From the NCBI RefSeq assembly GCF_040802235.1, contig NC_133157.1:23701501-23765500 (forward strand): a stretch of 64,000 nucleotides of DNA, in the 5' to 3' direction. Positions 46,206 through 57,823 of this stretch are shown here, piece by piece (position 1 is the stretch's first letter; each line of letters opens with the position of its first letter). Under the pieces are notes generated by a model, which worked only from the letters and a program-made list of their open reading frames with translations, had not been told where the DNA came from and searched no databases. Made by a program: the position numbers and the translations under genes. Source of the stretch: Manis javanica (taxonomy: Eukaryota > Chordata > Mammalia > Pholidota > Manidae).

Positions 46206-47335
46206 AAGAAGATCATATTTCTCTAATAAACAGTCTTCTGGCTGCACATACTTCTACTTACCCTGCTTGTAATGTTAAATGTAACTGTATTTTTATTAAT
46301 TGAATTTGATTAATTTCTGCTTTCCCTATTGGAAGACAATTCCCTGAGGTCCTAAACTCTGATTTGACTGTTGTATCACCAGCAAAGATGACAAGGTATG
46401 ACAAAAAGTCAAAGAATAATAAATACTTGTTCAATATTTGAATAAATGAGTGAAATTCAGGTCTCTCTCTCATTTCCAGATTAGTGATGTGCAATTTCTG
46501 CTAGACTACACTTCAGTTCTTTGGAAACTATGCTTTAGCTGATCAAGGGCACAATACTGCTTCAACATAAAGGAATCTTAAAGTTCAAATTTACCTTTCC
46601 TCCTCATTTAAGTTAAAAGATTGGACTGTTTCCTCCCAGATTGATTGACATTATAAGGAATAGAATTTATGACAAAAAGGGAGTGTTTAAAACCACAAAA
46701 TCTCGGTAAAAATGAAGATAACCCTTGATTATTTTTTCTCTAAAGGTTAAAACATGATTATGAAAGAAACTTCCAAAGTGATCATTTACATTTCTAATAG
46801 TCTACCTCCTAGCCTAGAGCAGAGGGAGAGGAACTAGAGATGGATACTGGATGGAAAACATCAAGCCCCAGCCTAGGAGATCTGAAGATCGGTTGGAATA
46901 GTTCTTCTGAAGCATCTCCCTTTGACCACAGCCCACCACGTGCAGTACTCACTCTCAAATGAACCTTCTATTTCAATAGACGGCAAAGCAGCCTTTGTGT
47001 CCCCTTGTGTTCCCCCTTCCCAGGGTTCAAGCTGAAACCCTCCAGCAGCCAGTAAATGATGCTCTGAAGTGAGGCCCAGCAGCAGATATGAAAGCATCAT
47101 TTTTCACCTGGTGGTGGTTGCAAGTGCTGACGTCTCTGTCTCCTCCCTACAGGGCAAGCTGTGCGCCAGAGAAATGCTCAGAACCCCAGGGCTCTGCTGG
47201 CTACATGTTAGAGCTCTCAGAGCCTTCAGTCCTAAAGACACCAAAATTATGTGTCAACATGTAGGAAGATGGTCTAGTGTGCATAGCTCTTGTCTCCTGT
47301 TGGTGTTGTTTGCTGTGAAATTTTCTTTTAATTGT
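46206..47335. other. Unassigned sequence with a strong isolated splice-acceptor-like site
   Basis: 'gtctctgtctcctccctacag' ends at 47152 and is followed by an open frame to 47341, but no matching donor was found. No gene is supported. Confidence 0.3.
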
Positions 47336-47339
47336 TACT

Positions 47340-47530
47340 GAACATACTCTTTAGCAAATTCTATGCTAAGTACTTCATCTGAATTATTACTGACCTTTAT
47401 ATTCATCCAGTGAGGTAGTTTTGCTGTGTTATTATCTCAGTTTTACCAAAGAGGAAAATGGAGATTTACAGAAGTGATTTTACTTATCCAAGTTAAATAA
47501 TATGAGTTAGAAACTGAAGTTTTCCCAAGA
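47340..47530 (+). repeat. MIR SINE
   Basis: 'attctatgctaagtacttcatctgaattattactgacc', 'agtgaggtagttttgctgtgttattatctcagttttaccaaagagg' follows the MIR consensus in sense. Confidence 0.8.
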
Positions 47531-47579
47531 GTGTGACTAGAGGCCATATTTTAAAACCATGACCTATATTCTGTCTCAG

Positions 47580-47720
47580 GGACTATTTCTCACCTGGACA
47601 ATTACAACATCCTGCTGGCTGGCCTCCTTGACTCCAGTCCAGTTCCAAATATTCTACCTTCTTTAGCAACCTCCAGATGAGCTTTTATAAAACCTGACTT
47701 GGTGCTCTTTAAATGTGGGC
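47580..47720 (+). repeat. L2 fragment
   Basis: 'acctggacaattacaacatcctgctggctggcctccttgactccagtcc' is a classic L2 segment. Confidence 0.8.
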
Positions 47721-48119
47721 AAACGAAAACATAGGTACCAACTCCTTACACTTGTAGTTCTTTTAAAACTATCAGACTTAAACTGTGAAAGCTATATAAT
47801 TCCAGTAGATAGCTTTGATGTACTGAGATACAAAATGTATTAAGAATGAATCATTAAGTTTCATTTTCAGGGCAAATTTCAGAGAGGTACATTTCACTTG
47901 CTGTCAACATGATTAGTCTGAGGTTGAACCTGATGAACCAGAGTGGCTGCTTTCATCTCAGGTCTGACCACCATCCTCCTGCCCACCAGGAGCTGGACTC
48001 TGACCCCTCTTGAGCCCCATGTCCCAGCCCCTGCCCACTTCTGTGCACTGGATATTCCAGTCACAACACATGGTGGGGAGTTCCCACAACATGCCTTTGG
48101 GTGTACATTGTTTTTTATG

Positions 48120-48330
48120 CCTTTAGGGCCCATCCATCATGGTGAACTGCAAAAAATCCCTGCTAAAGCATCACCTCCTCTGGGAAGCCCCCCGTGGTGC
48201 TCCCAGGAACTCTCTTCTTTTGACTGTGTACTTTGTACACATTTCTAGGATTGTACTCATTTTTTGTGCAGATTGATTTGGGCCACCTGTCATTCCTAAC
48301 TGTAGACATCTTAAGGGCAGGGACAACATG
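48120..48330 (+). repeat. L2 3' end
   Basis: 'tcacctcctctgggaagccccc', 'tgactgtgtactttgtacacatttctaggattgtactc', 'gacatcttaagggcagggac' is the L2 tail in sense. Confidence 0.8.
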
Positions 48331-48334
48331 AGAA

Positions 48335-48415
48335 GTATGATGATTTTCATCCCTCTCTAATGATTCAGAGAGGTAAAGCAGCTTGCCCAAAGTCACACAG
48401 CTGGGTCTCCAGGTG
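48335..48415 (+). repeat. MIR fragment
   Basis: 'gatgattttcatccctctc..cagagaggtaaagcagcttgcccaaagtcacacagctgg' is MIR core to 3' end. Confidence 0.75.
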
Positions 48416-48549
48416 TGGCAAAGGGCCCAATATCATGATTATTATCCAAAGACCCAAACTAATTGTTTCCTTTTCTGAAACTGGGATTTTTGAAGGTGGC
48501 TTGTTTTTTTGATTGTCTGTTTCATTTGGTGACTCAGATCTTGAAGGGA

Positions 48550-48665
48550 GAGTCTCAAAAGGCCCAGGTTCTCACCTTGCTGCTGGTGACTTTATGTGAG
48601 ACCTTGAGCTACTCCCTCGTCTCTGACAGTTTTCTCACCTGTCATCGTGGGTATTGGGTTGCATG
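48550..48665 (-). repeat. MIR SINE, antisense, partial
   Basis: 'ctgctggtgactttatgtgagaccttgagctactccctcgtctctgacagttttctcacctgtcatcgtggg' reads as reversed MIR. Confidence 0.75.
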
Positions 48666-48692
48666 GCATTGAGCCTCCTTTGATTCAGCCCA

Positions 48693-49346
48693 GTGTGTAT
48701 GTGTGGCTCACACTCCTGGGTGAGCTTGTCACGTCAACAACCCAACCTTTGCCAAAAGAGCAGAGCCAGGCTGGGGGAACAGGCAGAGGGAAGAATACCT
48801 CCTTCACCAGGGCTGTTTGCACGGGGTGGCTCTTATCACTGGAGGAAATTGACTGAAGGAGATAACACCTTAGTATCCGAGAGAGCCAGGCTATCGGTGG
48901 ACAGCCCCACAACCCCAGTCCTCCTTGCCAAGGGTGATTGGGAGGGGAAGCCGGCCTTCCTGACACACAGTGAAGACAGTGCCAGGCCCAAGACAGGCCC
49001 CTGTGGGAAAGCATGGACCCAAGTCAGCCCCTTGGGGTTCAGGGAGCTCAGGCAGGCTTGGATGGCTCTCTTTGGCACCCTCGGAGGCAAGCAGACCTCA
49101 GGCCCCACTGCTTCTCCGGTCACCTGGACAGAGAAGGGCAATGTTAGTACCCCAAGAAAGACTCTGCTGTTCCCGCAGTGCCTGCTTCTCTGTGCTGTAC
49201 AGGCCTCACCTGGACACCTGTCCTTCCATGCCAGGCACTCTGTCAGTGAGCTGGGGAACATCCAATGCTGGTTCCATCCTGTCTGCTATTTCTCAAAAGC
49301 GGGGAGCCTTGGACAGAAAACACTGAAGCAGCTTCAGCCCATCTGA
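48693..49346 (+). other. Longest open frame in the window (217 codons), probably not coding
   Basis: The frame is open for 654 bp in a GC-rich patch, but a 141-codon frame is open on the opposite strand (48836-49261) and another plus frame (48970-49326) overlaps. The predicted protein has no domain, signal or repeat that I recognise, and composition is generic for GC-rich non-coding DNA. Repeats lie directly on both sides (MIR at 48.6 kb, L2 at 49.4 kb). It is listed because it is the longest frame, not as a gene call. Confidence 0.12.
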
Positions 49347-49349
49347 GGA

Positions 49350-49570
49350 GCTTTAACAGATGTCCCCAGCTCTTCCTGCTGTGTTTGCTTCAGACCTTAG
49401 CTCAAGGGTCACCTCCTCCAAGAAGCCTTCCTTGACTTCCCACTGTCTTGGTTGGGCACCAAGCCTGGAACTCCCTCCTCCCTTGACATTATCACTCTGT
49501 TTATTTCCTGGGTTCTGAGAACCTTGAAGAGAGGAATCAATTTTCTCTTTCCACTCATCCATGCAAATAT
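49350..49570 (+). repeat. L2 3' end
   Basis: 'gaccttagctcaagggtcacctcctccaagaagccttccttgacttccc', 'cattatcactctgtttatttcctgggttctgagaaccttgaagagagg' is the L2 tail. Confidence 0.85.
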
Positions 49571-52445
49571 TCTCCTGTGCTTAATCCCTGAAAGATACAA
49601 AGTATTGAAGGAAGAATACCCAGAAATTGTCCCTGATGTCATTGTATGGGAGTTAATTAAATCATCTGATGCATGAAAAAATAAAACTTAGAAGTGTTAG
49701 GAACAGTGACTACATGGCATGCTGGATAGCAGGAGAATTTGATCAACTCAGGGAGAGCAGGGGAAGTTTCCCTAAAGAAGTGCTGGTGGAGCTGAGGAGG
49801 AGCTGGAGTTACAGGCAAAACGGCCCAGGAGGATCCCCCATGATCCTTCTATCTGGAGCATATCTCAGGGCCTAGGCTCTGAGGTTAATCAGCAAGTGTT
49901 TATAAATATTGAGACCACATTTTCTGCAAAGTTGGCTCTGAGACTGTGGTCCAGTCCTTGGTCCATTCACCCTACAGTTGTTTCAGCAAATATTTTCATT
50001 TCACGGTCCTTCTGGGAAGTGCTCCCGTCTTGCCCATACTACCTCCCCTCGAGATGCAGTCTTTGATTAGCCGTGGCTTGGAGCTTGTGACGATACCATC
50101 TGTTGCATGCTTTTACATGTCCTCTCTCTTCTAGGTCTCCGAAAATCACCTGCTACCAGGCCCTCTTCCCCAAAAGACCCCACGTGCCCAGATGCCTTTT
50201 CTGGTCTTGCATGCCCATGCAGACGGTGTGCCTGCGCTGTCTGACCTTCTCAGCCACTGGAACTGCAGCTCTTGCCTTGATTGAGCTTGTCCGAATATGC
50301 TCCCTATTTTTCCTTGTAACCCTCAGTCTCTAGAGAACAGAATTAGTTCTGGGATCCCAACATCCTTGATTCAGGCAACATACCAACCATGCCTAACATC
50401 CTCCTGAGACCCAAACTTTCTTAATATTGGTTTCATCACAGCCAAAAACACATTTGGTTAATCAGCCCTCTTTTTCCAAACTGGAGCCACTCTGATCAAG
50501 ATTGATAATGTGCCCCTATTGTAAGTGGCTACTGTTTCCAATTACATATGCTTCTCCCAGCCACCATGCAATCTGTTCGCTTCATGCTGCTTTGCAAGAG
50601 CTGTTCACACCAAACCATTGACAGCCCCTATCTAAACTGAAACCATCTGCTTAGCCATTTGCCACGCGCTGCTGGGTCTTGCAGGCTTACCCAGTTGAGG
50701 CCCTGTGGAGTAGTCTATAAAACAAGCATGAATTAATGCAGCCTGTTTTTATTAAATGTCATGCAACTGATAGGAAGATGGACAAGCCTGTCTGGCAAGG
50801 ATAATGGCCAATCCTCAGAGCATCTAAAGTTTGGATAAGTTCCAACAGCACCCTGCATCTCAAGACCATTGAGTGTTTCAAGAGCGTGGTTGTGCTTAGA
50901 AATAGTTTGTCTATAAAAGCCTTTAAAGATTTTATGGTTTTTCCTCTTTCTTGTGAAATAGATTTCATTGGTGAGTGCTTCAGCCATATTTTATACTCCT
51001 ATTTTTCTTGATATCACAAGATAGAAGCTCAGAGAGAAGCAGAAAAGAGTGACTAGGAGCTTTAGTGGAGCGTGGGTATCCTCTATTGCTATTATTAGCT
51101 CCTGATGATTGGGGCAGGTTAGTTTTCTTGTACTCATAAAAGGCCTACACGAGAGTCAGGCCTGGCTTATTCAGTAACCTGGAATAAATTTCCATGCACT
51201 TTGTCTAAAAGCCAGGGATGAAGCTTCAGGGGAGAGAATATCTTAAACCACTCACATCAGCCATATTCTTGTAGCTGGAAGTTTTCCCAAGTATTGGAGA
51301 GGAAAACATCAATGATCAAACCCAAGGGCATTGATGATAATGGCAACAATTCAGCACCCTCTGTCTACTCTCATTCCAGGGGTGTCAGGTAATTTTCTGA
51401 TATTAGACTTCCCAGAGAGGAGACTGTAAAAAGAGGTTGGGCTCTTGAACAAGCACAAGCGTCCATCCCACTTGATAATATAGTCACACTGTAAGGTTGG
51501 CACTCAAGATTTCTCTTACTGTTTAATTTTTTTTCAATAAAAGAAGTGAATTCAGGAAGAAGCGTTCAGTCCAGGAATGGTGTGCCCCTTTCCCGTCTGC
51601 AGGGCTGTTCAGAATTTGGGCATCCGTCCACTGCTCACAGTGGACTCTGACTGAAAACAAGCAGATCTGCCACTCTGGCATGTTCAGGCTGCATGGTAGT
51701 GTGGCCTCTACCCTAGTCCACATTTTATTCACTCAGAATTAGATGAATGGAAGGCTGTTAACTTGGGCCCTATCCCTTACCCTTCTCAGTTTTCACTTTG
51801 AAATCACATGCTGAGGTTTTTGCAGACATTATTACCAGCACTGCTTGTGGGGAATTTGCTCTTGTCCTTGCTATAAGGATACAGTCATGGGTCTGTGGTT
51901 CCGCAGTCACCTGTTAAACTTCTCAGAACCAGCAACCCCTCTGGACTTAAGGAAGCTGAAGATGAAGGATAACGTGGTCCCCTCACCCCGACCCAAGAAA
52001 GCTCACACACCAAGGGTGAGAGAGAGAGAGGGAGAGACTGTCCTTTCTGTTACTCAGTGTTCTGTACATGAAGTCCTAAGTAAGGTGTTTCTTTAAAAGT
52101 TCAACCCCAGGGGAAAAAAGTAAAAGAAAAACCCTAAAAGCGGAACTACAGCAGTCCCCCAAAGCAAATTATTTTGTCTTCTTTAAACAACTTTTACAGT
52201 TTTTGCTGCTCAGATTAAAAGAGCTACGGAAGTGTATATACCTGTATTCCCCACTCCTGGGAGAGGCCGGGGTGATGCTCTGCCACGTCAGAGAGAATTA
52301 TGTCCCCTTAAAGTTCCCAAACTTTACTTTTCCCTCATATCTTTGGTTCTGGCTTTACTGTTATTTTTTAGTCAATTTCCATATGCCTGGCCCTTACTGT
52401 AAAGTGACTTGAATCCTTGTTGGATAGAGTCTAAAATGTATACAT
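49571..52445. other. Unassigned, largely unique sequence
   Basis: Nearly 2.9 kb without a repeat that I can name, beyond a short GA run at 52018-52036. Several short frames on both strands, none with a domain. No gene supported. Confidence 0.35.
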
Positions 52446-52449
52446 GCAT

Positions 52450-52800
52450 TTTTAAAGACACTTTTCTAGAGCAGTTTTAGGTTCACAGCAAAACTGAGAA
52501 GGTACAGCGATTTTCCACATACCCGTTGCCCCAACACATGCACAGCCTCCGTTGTTGACATCCCCCCACCAGAATGATACATTCGATTACAATCGATGAA
52601 CTTACAGGGACTGTAATGTAGTTTACAGCAGGCTTCACTCTTGGTGATGTACATTCTGTGGGTTTGGACAAATGTGTAATGTCCTGTACCCATCATTATA
52701 GATTCATATAGAGCTCATTCCACTGCCTTAAAAACCCTCTGCACTCCACATCTGTTCATCTCTCCATCCTTGCTCCCAACCTCCAGCATTTTTTAATTAA
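52450..52800 (-). mobile_element. Old L1 3' end, antisense
   Basis: 'ttctagagcagttttaggttcacagcaaaactgagaaggtacagcgattttccacatacccgttgccccaacacatgcacagcctcc' and 'cttggtgatgtacattctgtgggtttggacaaatgtgtaatg' are a reversed L1M-type 3' UTR. The short minus frames here belong to it. Confidence 0.9.
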
Positions 52801-53635
52801 AATAAAAAACTTTTGGTTTTTTATTATGTCTTTTGTTTGGCACAAGAAAAAGCAATTCCAGTTCCTATATCGTTGAGAAATGGAACCCTGTTTGTTCATT
52901 CATGCCTTCTTCTCTGACCTTGTCTTCCTTCTCTTTTCACGTTATTTAATGAGCTTCTGAGTTTATCAGTTGAAGAACATCAATTTATTGGAGGGGTCAC
53001 CTGGCCCATTTCTAGGAAGAAAAGTTATGGCTTATGGTTTATTGAGCCTGCTATACAAAGAGACAGGCGATGCTTATTTCATTTCATAAATAAATAATTA
53101 AGAACTGGGAAGGTCTTAACTGGGAGTTTTTCTGACTTTTCTTTCTTATTCACCTCTATCTGCGGGGGCCAGCAGAGACTATGACCCTAAGTAAGTGGTC
53201 GGTAAAGTGATGTTGAGTAACTGAATGCATGAATGAATAATCAGATGACTTAGTCCCTCTCTGACAGTCACATTTTGTTTTAAATTCTTGTATTTTCTGA
53301 ATAATAATACAGTGACTACATGCTGCAAAGCACATAGTTGGAAAATGAAGAAGATCAACCATGACAGGCTTTTTTATATTTTGATGTGTGTCTGTGGACA
53401 CATGAATACATACATATACATGTGCATAGACATCATGCAATTGGTGGTTTTTTCTTGGATTTAGCCAGGCTGCTTTCCAGGTAGATGTTGCCAGAGAAAA
53501 CACAAAGCCAACCTCAAATAGACCCTTGTTTTTAAATTATAAATCTCACATGTCCCTTATTCCTGAGGCACTCCCTCTTGGACATGTCTGATGCAGAAGC
53601 AACTCAGCATGGAAGAAAGAGGACAACAGGCAATG
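52801..53635. other. Unassigned sequence
   Basis: No recognised repeat. The minus frame 53156-53503 (115 codons) has no domain. Confidence 0.35.
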
Positions 53636-53639
53636 GTGG

Positions 53640-53810
53640 CACACTTGGCATGAGTCCTGGCTTTGCCCAGCACTCACCACAGCCTCAATAGCCTCTTAAA
53701 ACCTTGAGGCTCCTCATTTGCAAAAGATGAACCATGCAGGACTTAGAAAGAACAGTTCAATGATACAAAGATGTGCAAATGCTTTGCAAGCTAGGCGAAT
53801 ATTAACCAGG
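53640..53810 (-). repeat. MIR SINE, antisense, diverged
   Basis: 'gagtcctggctttgcccagcactcacc', 'ttgaggctcctcatttgcaaaagatgaa', 'gatacaaagatgtgcaaatgctttgc' reads as reversed MIR. Confidence 0.6.
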
Positions 53811-53984
53811 TGGTCTAACTCCGCCAACATATTTACCTGCATGCCCGGGGCACCCTTGCTGTCTCAGCTGCCACTCATGCCTCATTTCTGCTTCCCATCA
53901 TGTGCACCAGTCCTGCAGCTCTTTACTTTTCCCTTCTCTTGCATAGGCTGTCCAGGATTGCAAGTGGACGGATTTTCCTTTGGT

Positions 53985-54105
53985 AGAGCCCCCGCTGGGT
54001 GCCAGACACTGTGCTATTTGATCCTCACACAACTTCCAGATAGTATTACCTCTGTTTTGCAGATAAGAGAGGGAAGCTCAGTAAGACTCAATACCGCTCT
54101 TAGTG
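53985..54105 (+). repeat. MIR SINE, partial
   Basis: 'gctgggtgccagacactgtgctatttgatcctcacacaacttccagatagtattacctctgttttgcagataag' is MIR core in sense. The ORF at 53718-54170 runs across both MIR pieces and so is not a gene. Confidence 0.8.
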
Positions 54106-54655
54106 AGAAAAGAGCTTCTCTTCAGAGCCCCTCAAAGCTAGCGCCTACCCTAATGTTCCACAGGAGTTAGGCCACAGTCAGGCCCACCGCCAGCAGATAG
54201 CCACTAGACCTGAACACAGCGGAGAAAATAAATCATGGAATAAAATGGTGATAGTAAAGGACATGGCAAGAACTTCGTATTTATGATGTTGGGCTGGGCC
54301 TGTAAGTGCTCCTTCCTTCAACAAATAGCACAGAAAACAGTGAGGCCCTGGCCTGCATGCCTCTGACTTGGCCTGTTGTTCACTCTGCAAAGTCTGGGAA
54401 GATGGAGAACTTGGAAATGTCTTTACAACGAGTAAAGGAAGGACCCAGCAGCAGGCTCACTCACTGATATCAGTATTTGAGCATTCCTTCTACCTGGGTG
54501 TTTAAGAACCTGGCTGTGAAAGTTAACTTGGCCAAGTCTGTGTCCTCATTTTTGGCAATCTTCAAACCTGGATTTATCTTGTCAGTCTGGCTCAGTTTAC
54601 ATACTTTTGTCCTTGGATTCATTATTATCTAGGAGCTGTGACAAATGTAAAGGCC
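54106..54655. other. Unassigned sequence
   Basis: No repeat or gene recognised. Confidence 0.3.
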
Positions 54656-54659
54656 TGAG

Positions 54660-54785
54660 GTATCTAATTTAAGCACTAACCATGGGCCAAGTGCTGGATT
54701 AAGTGTATTTTAAGTCAGTTTTTTTTTCTAACACTCTCCTGTGATAGCAACTATTATTGTCCCAATTTGAGGGCATTTCGGTTTA
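54660..54785 (+). repeat. MIR SINE, partial
   Basis: 'tttaagcactaaccatgggccaagtgctggattaagtgtatttta', 'tagcaactattattgtcccaatttgag' is MIR in sense. Confidence 0.7.
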
Positions 54786-55049
54786 CCACGTTTTGCTTTT
54801 TGGTGTTCTTGCCACTGTAAAGCTGAGATGACCATTTTTGCCCACATTGCAGATCATCTCCTATGGATGGCTTCCAGGAAATGAGGCCAGTTACTCAGTC
54901 AATTCTTTTGAGCAATTTTAAGGCCTTTGATGTAGATTGCCAAAAGCCTTTCTAGAAGGTTGGTGCCAGTGCACCCCAAGATCAGCAAGGATTATGCTTT
55001 CTGGTGTCTCAAAGCCTTGCTAATAAGCTCATCTTTTCAATGAAACTGA

Positions 55050-55220
55050 AAACAATCTGGAAAGACCCTGGCCCAAGATTAGAAATCAGGTCCCTGCTCT
55101 TCCAGGAACCCTGTGTGACAGGGGTTAGTGCTTGTCTCTCTCTGGGCCTCAGTTTTCTCTAGTGTAAAGTGTGGGGCAGAACAGATGGCCATGTAGGCTT
55201 TTTCAGCTCTAATTTTCCTT
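55050..55220 (-). repeat. MIR SINE, antisense
   Basis: 'ttagtgcttgtctctctctgggcctcagttttctctagtgtaaagtgtgg' is the reversed MIR core. Confidence 0.75.
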
Positions 55221-55329
55221 GACACTTTGGGAGAATATAAAACCTCTTCAGATAAAAGTGGCTCAGAACACAAAACAGACAAGTTTCCGTGTGATGTCTC
55301 CAGCTGTATGTAAACGGCAGGGAAATTAG

Positions 55330-55445
55330 AGGTCGGGGTTTTTTAGGAAGGTCAGATAAGATAACATATAAAACACGGCACCTAGTTAGGGCTCATGTAG
55401 AACCACAGGGCACACAGTAGAAACTCAATAAATAGAAGTCCTCCC
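55330..55445 (-). repeat. MIR/L2-type tail
   Basis: 'gataacatataaaacacggcacctagttagggctcatgtagaaccacagggcacacagtagaaactcaataaatag' resembles the 'gcctggcacatagtaggtgctcaataaat' end. Confidence 0.6.
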
Positions 55446-55554
55446 TACAGAGAAAATGTAATACCCACCTTCCTCCCTCCCACTCCTTTTTTTAGTGTAT
55501 GACCTCATTTTTGTTTGACTAATTATTTCATATATATAGAATATGTGTGTGCAT

Positions 55555-55895
55555 AAAGAGCTTTATTTAGGTGTGTTTGATATACAAAAAAGTTGTACAT
55601 ATTTCATGTATACATATTGGTGAGTTTGAACATATGCATATACCCATAATATCATCCTTATAATCCAGGTACTGAGCATACATCACCTCCAAAAATATCC
55701 TTGTGTTCTTTTTGTGTATGTGGTAAGAGCATTTAACATGAGATCAAGCCTCTCAACATATTTTAAAGTTCAAAGCACCATATTGTTAACTATAGATATT
55801 GTGAGTAAAGAATAATGGGGTTTTTTTTTTTGTTTATTACATTATATAAGCGAGGTCATGTAATATTTATCTTTCTGTGTCTGGCTTATTAAAGG
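55555..55895 (-). mobile_element. Old L1 3' end, antisense
   Basis: 'tgtgtttgatatacaaaaaagttgtacatatttcatgtatac', 'cacctccaaaaatatccttgtgtt', 'aaagcaccatattgttaactatag', 'tatctttctgtgtctggcttatt' is a reversed L1 3' UTR. Confidence 0.85.
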
Positions 55896-55938
55896 CACCT
55901 CTAAGTAACTATTCAAAAATCCTGAGCACCCAGGGGCC

Positions 55939-56252
55939 TCAGGATTCTGGGGTCCTAGCCTCTACATCTGTAGGTCCCAGCATTTTCAGCTTGACCTCCC
56001 AGCCCTGAGCACCAGCCACCACATCTAGTGTTTTCAGATTTAAAGTGGATTTGAGAGTTCCACGGTGACCCTCTGTATAACTAGAGGCACCATTGCTTGG
56101 GTACAGATCTGTCCCTGACATTGTCGATTGACCTCAGGGGCTTTGGTGTTGTAGCAGTTCACTAATGTCTCCGTCAGTTCAGGGAGCTCTTTGAGCTGAA
56201 CACTGATTGATTCAATGATGATTTGTCCTGTAGGTTTGCATCTGTTCCCCAA
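55939..56252 (-). other. Unidentified overlapping open frames
   Basis: Read on the minus strand, one frame is open from 56252 to 56040 and a second from 56121 to 55939. The first has an acidic/amphipathic stretch (SVQLKELPELTETLVN) and the second a Lys/Leu-rich one (STLNLKTLDVVAGAQGWEV). It lies between an L1 3' end and an old repeat and has no recognised family, splice sites or poly(A). It might be a frameshifted retrocopy fragment or chance. Confidence 0.2.
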
Positions 56253-56339
56253 TGCGGACTTCCTTGGGTGATAGCATCACAGAGGAAAATAAGAGTTGGT
56301 CTGCCCTTTGGAGTTCCCAGACAAGTGGGTGAGAGTCTC

Positions 56340-56715
56340 CAGTAAACAAACGATTACAATACAATGTGATAAGTGCTATAATAGAAGCAGATGCAATGAG
56401 CTTCGGGAGCACAGGGGAGGGAGTGATTCATGATGTGGGTGAAGAGAAGTTGAGACAAGCTTCCCAGAGGTTGTGGTGTTTAATTTAGATCTTGAAATTT
56501 GAGTAGAAATGTGTTAAGTGGATGATGAAGAAAAAGATGCTTGAGTAGAGGGAACAGCTAGAGAAAAGGTGTAGAGGTTTAAAATAAAGAATTTAGCTTA
56601 TTTGTGGGGAAATCAGATAGCAAATGTGGCAGGAAATGAGACAGGTAATGTGAATGAGAACTGGATTATAAAGGTCTCTGAGTGCCAAGTTAAAGGACTT
56701 GGACACCATCCTTCA
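56340..56715 (+). repeat. Ancient mammalian repeat, left part
   Basis: 'gattacaatacaatgtgataagtgctataatagaag', 'gcttcccagaggttgtggtgtttaatttagatcttgaa', 'agtagagggaacagctagagaaaaggtgtagagg', 'aagttaaaggacttggacacc' keeps the order of a familiar high-copy fossil repeat. It resumes after an inserted DNA transposon at 56985-57075. Confidence 0.65.
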
Positions 56716-56717
56716 GG

Positions 56718-56930
56718 TTTACAATGTCTAATATGGTAGCCACTAGACACTTGTGTCTCTCTAAGTATAAATTAGTTAAACAAAATTAAAAATTCAATTC
56801 CTCAGTTGTACTAAATACATTTCACCGCTTACTAGGCTCATGTGGTGAGTAGCTGCCACAATGAGTGGCACAGATATAGAGCCTTTCCATTATTGCAGAA
56901 AATTCTATGGATGGAGCTGTTGTATATGAT
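56718..56930 (+). mobile_element. hAT-type short DNA transposon, nested
   Basis: 'aatgtctaatatggtagccactagacac', 'attagttaaacaaaattaaaaattcaattcctcagttgtactaaatacatttcaccgcttac', 'tgagtggcacagatatagagcctttccattattgcagaaaattctatgg' is the well-known mammalian 'gtccaatacggtagccactagccac' element, inserted into the surrounding older repeat. Confidence 0.88.
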
Positions 56931-56984
56931 GGAGAATGAATGATAGATTTTAAGGGGATGGTCATGAGTAGATTTGTCTGTAAT

Positions 56985-57075
56985 GTGTAGAATAGATTTA
57001 AGGTGGGTAAAAGCAGAGGCAGGGAGAATTGTAAGGAGGTTATTTTGACACTCTAGACGAGAGATGATAAGAATC
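56985..57075 (+). repeat. Ancient mammalian repeat, right part
   Basis: 'ggtgggtaaaagcagaggcagggagaattgtaaggaggttattttgacactctagacgagagatgataag' continues the element at 56340-56715 ('gcagggagaccagttaggaggctattgcagtagtccaggcgagagatgatgg'). Confidence 0.7.
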
Positions 57076-57820
57076 AGAATTGGAACATGGGCTGTCTCTA
57101 TGCAAGAGAGAATCAAGACCCTCTTCTAACTCATAAACTATCGAGAAACCAAAGATAATCGTCACTAACGCAGTTTGACACTTGGGAATCTGACGGGACT
57201 TGGGAGAGAAATCAATCTCCTCTCCTGTCATGAGCACCCTTTGGCTTAAAGCCTTAATCCTCAAGCTTTTCCCCTGGCACGGGGGTGTGGGCAAACTCCC
57301 AAGTACATGTGAGCTCTCTGGAGACTCCCTGCCCCTGCTTGCCTCTGTTTTGTCATGCCATTAGGTCTTAATCAGATGACTATCTCATTTGGCCCCTTCT
57401 CCACCCATGGCGACCGGGGTTTGGAACAGGAGGCTTATATAGCCAGCCCACGCGTCTGTTTTGCTCCAAGTGTCTGGGTTCCATGGTTATAACACCACGG
57501 TAATGTATACGGCAGAAAGGCAGTAGCAGATTGGATGATAAGATGTGGTTCCTTGTCTCCTCCCTGTCTGATAGGATCTCTGCTAACCATAAACAAATTA
57601 CTTCCATTCACAGTTGACAGGAGGAAGAGCTGTGCTCTGCAGGGGGAGTTGCTGAGTGCACTGCTTCTTGGAAACGCAGAGATGCTCTCAGAAACGGTCA
57701 TGGTGCTCTGGGCAGTTAGTCACACACCAGAATACAGGGCTGCAGGAGGGACTCTTCCCGGCTGTGGCATCCTGGTTTGCTTTCTACATCATAGACAGTT
57801 CTTGCTGTCATTGTATCTCT
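57076..57820. other. Unassigned sequence upstream of exon-like block
   Basis: Unique-looking, locally GC-rich. Overlapping frames on both strands at 57380-57852. A possible acceptor 'cattcacagttgacag' near 57618 lacks a convincing partner. Confidence 0.3.
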
Positions 57821-57823
57821 CAG

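Noticed and set aside
46968..47045. Minus-strand exon candidate with donor AGA/GTGAGT
   Set aside because: The acceptor side has a poor pyrimidine tract, and the opposite strand is equally open. Too weak to list.
47069..47341. Exon after the strong acceptor at 47152
   Set aside because: No donor or poly(A) signal at a sensible distance, and the frame has no domain.
48693..49346. Longest ORF (217 codons) as a gene
   Set aside because: GC-rich patch with long frames open on both strands, no domain, no splice or promoter context, flanked closely by MIR and L2.
53718..54170. 150-codon ORF
   Set aside because: It runs across two MIR fragments of opposite orientation, so it cannot be an ancestral gene.
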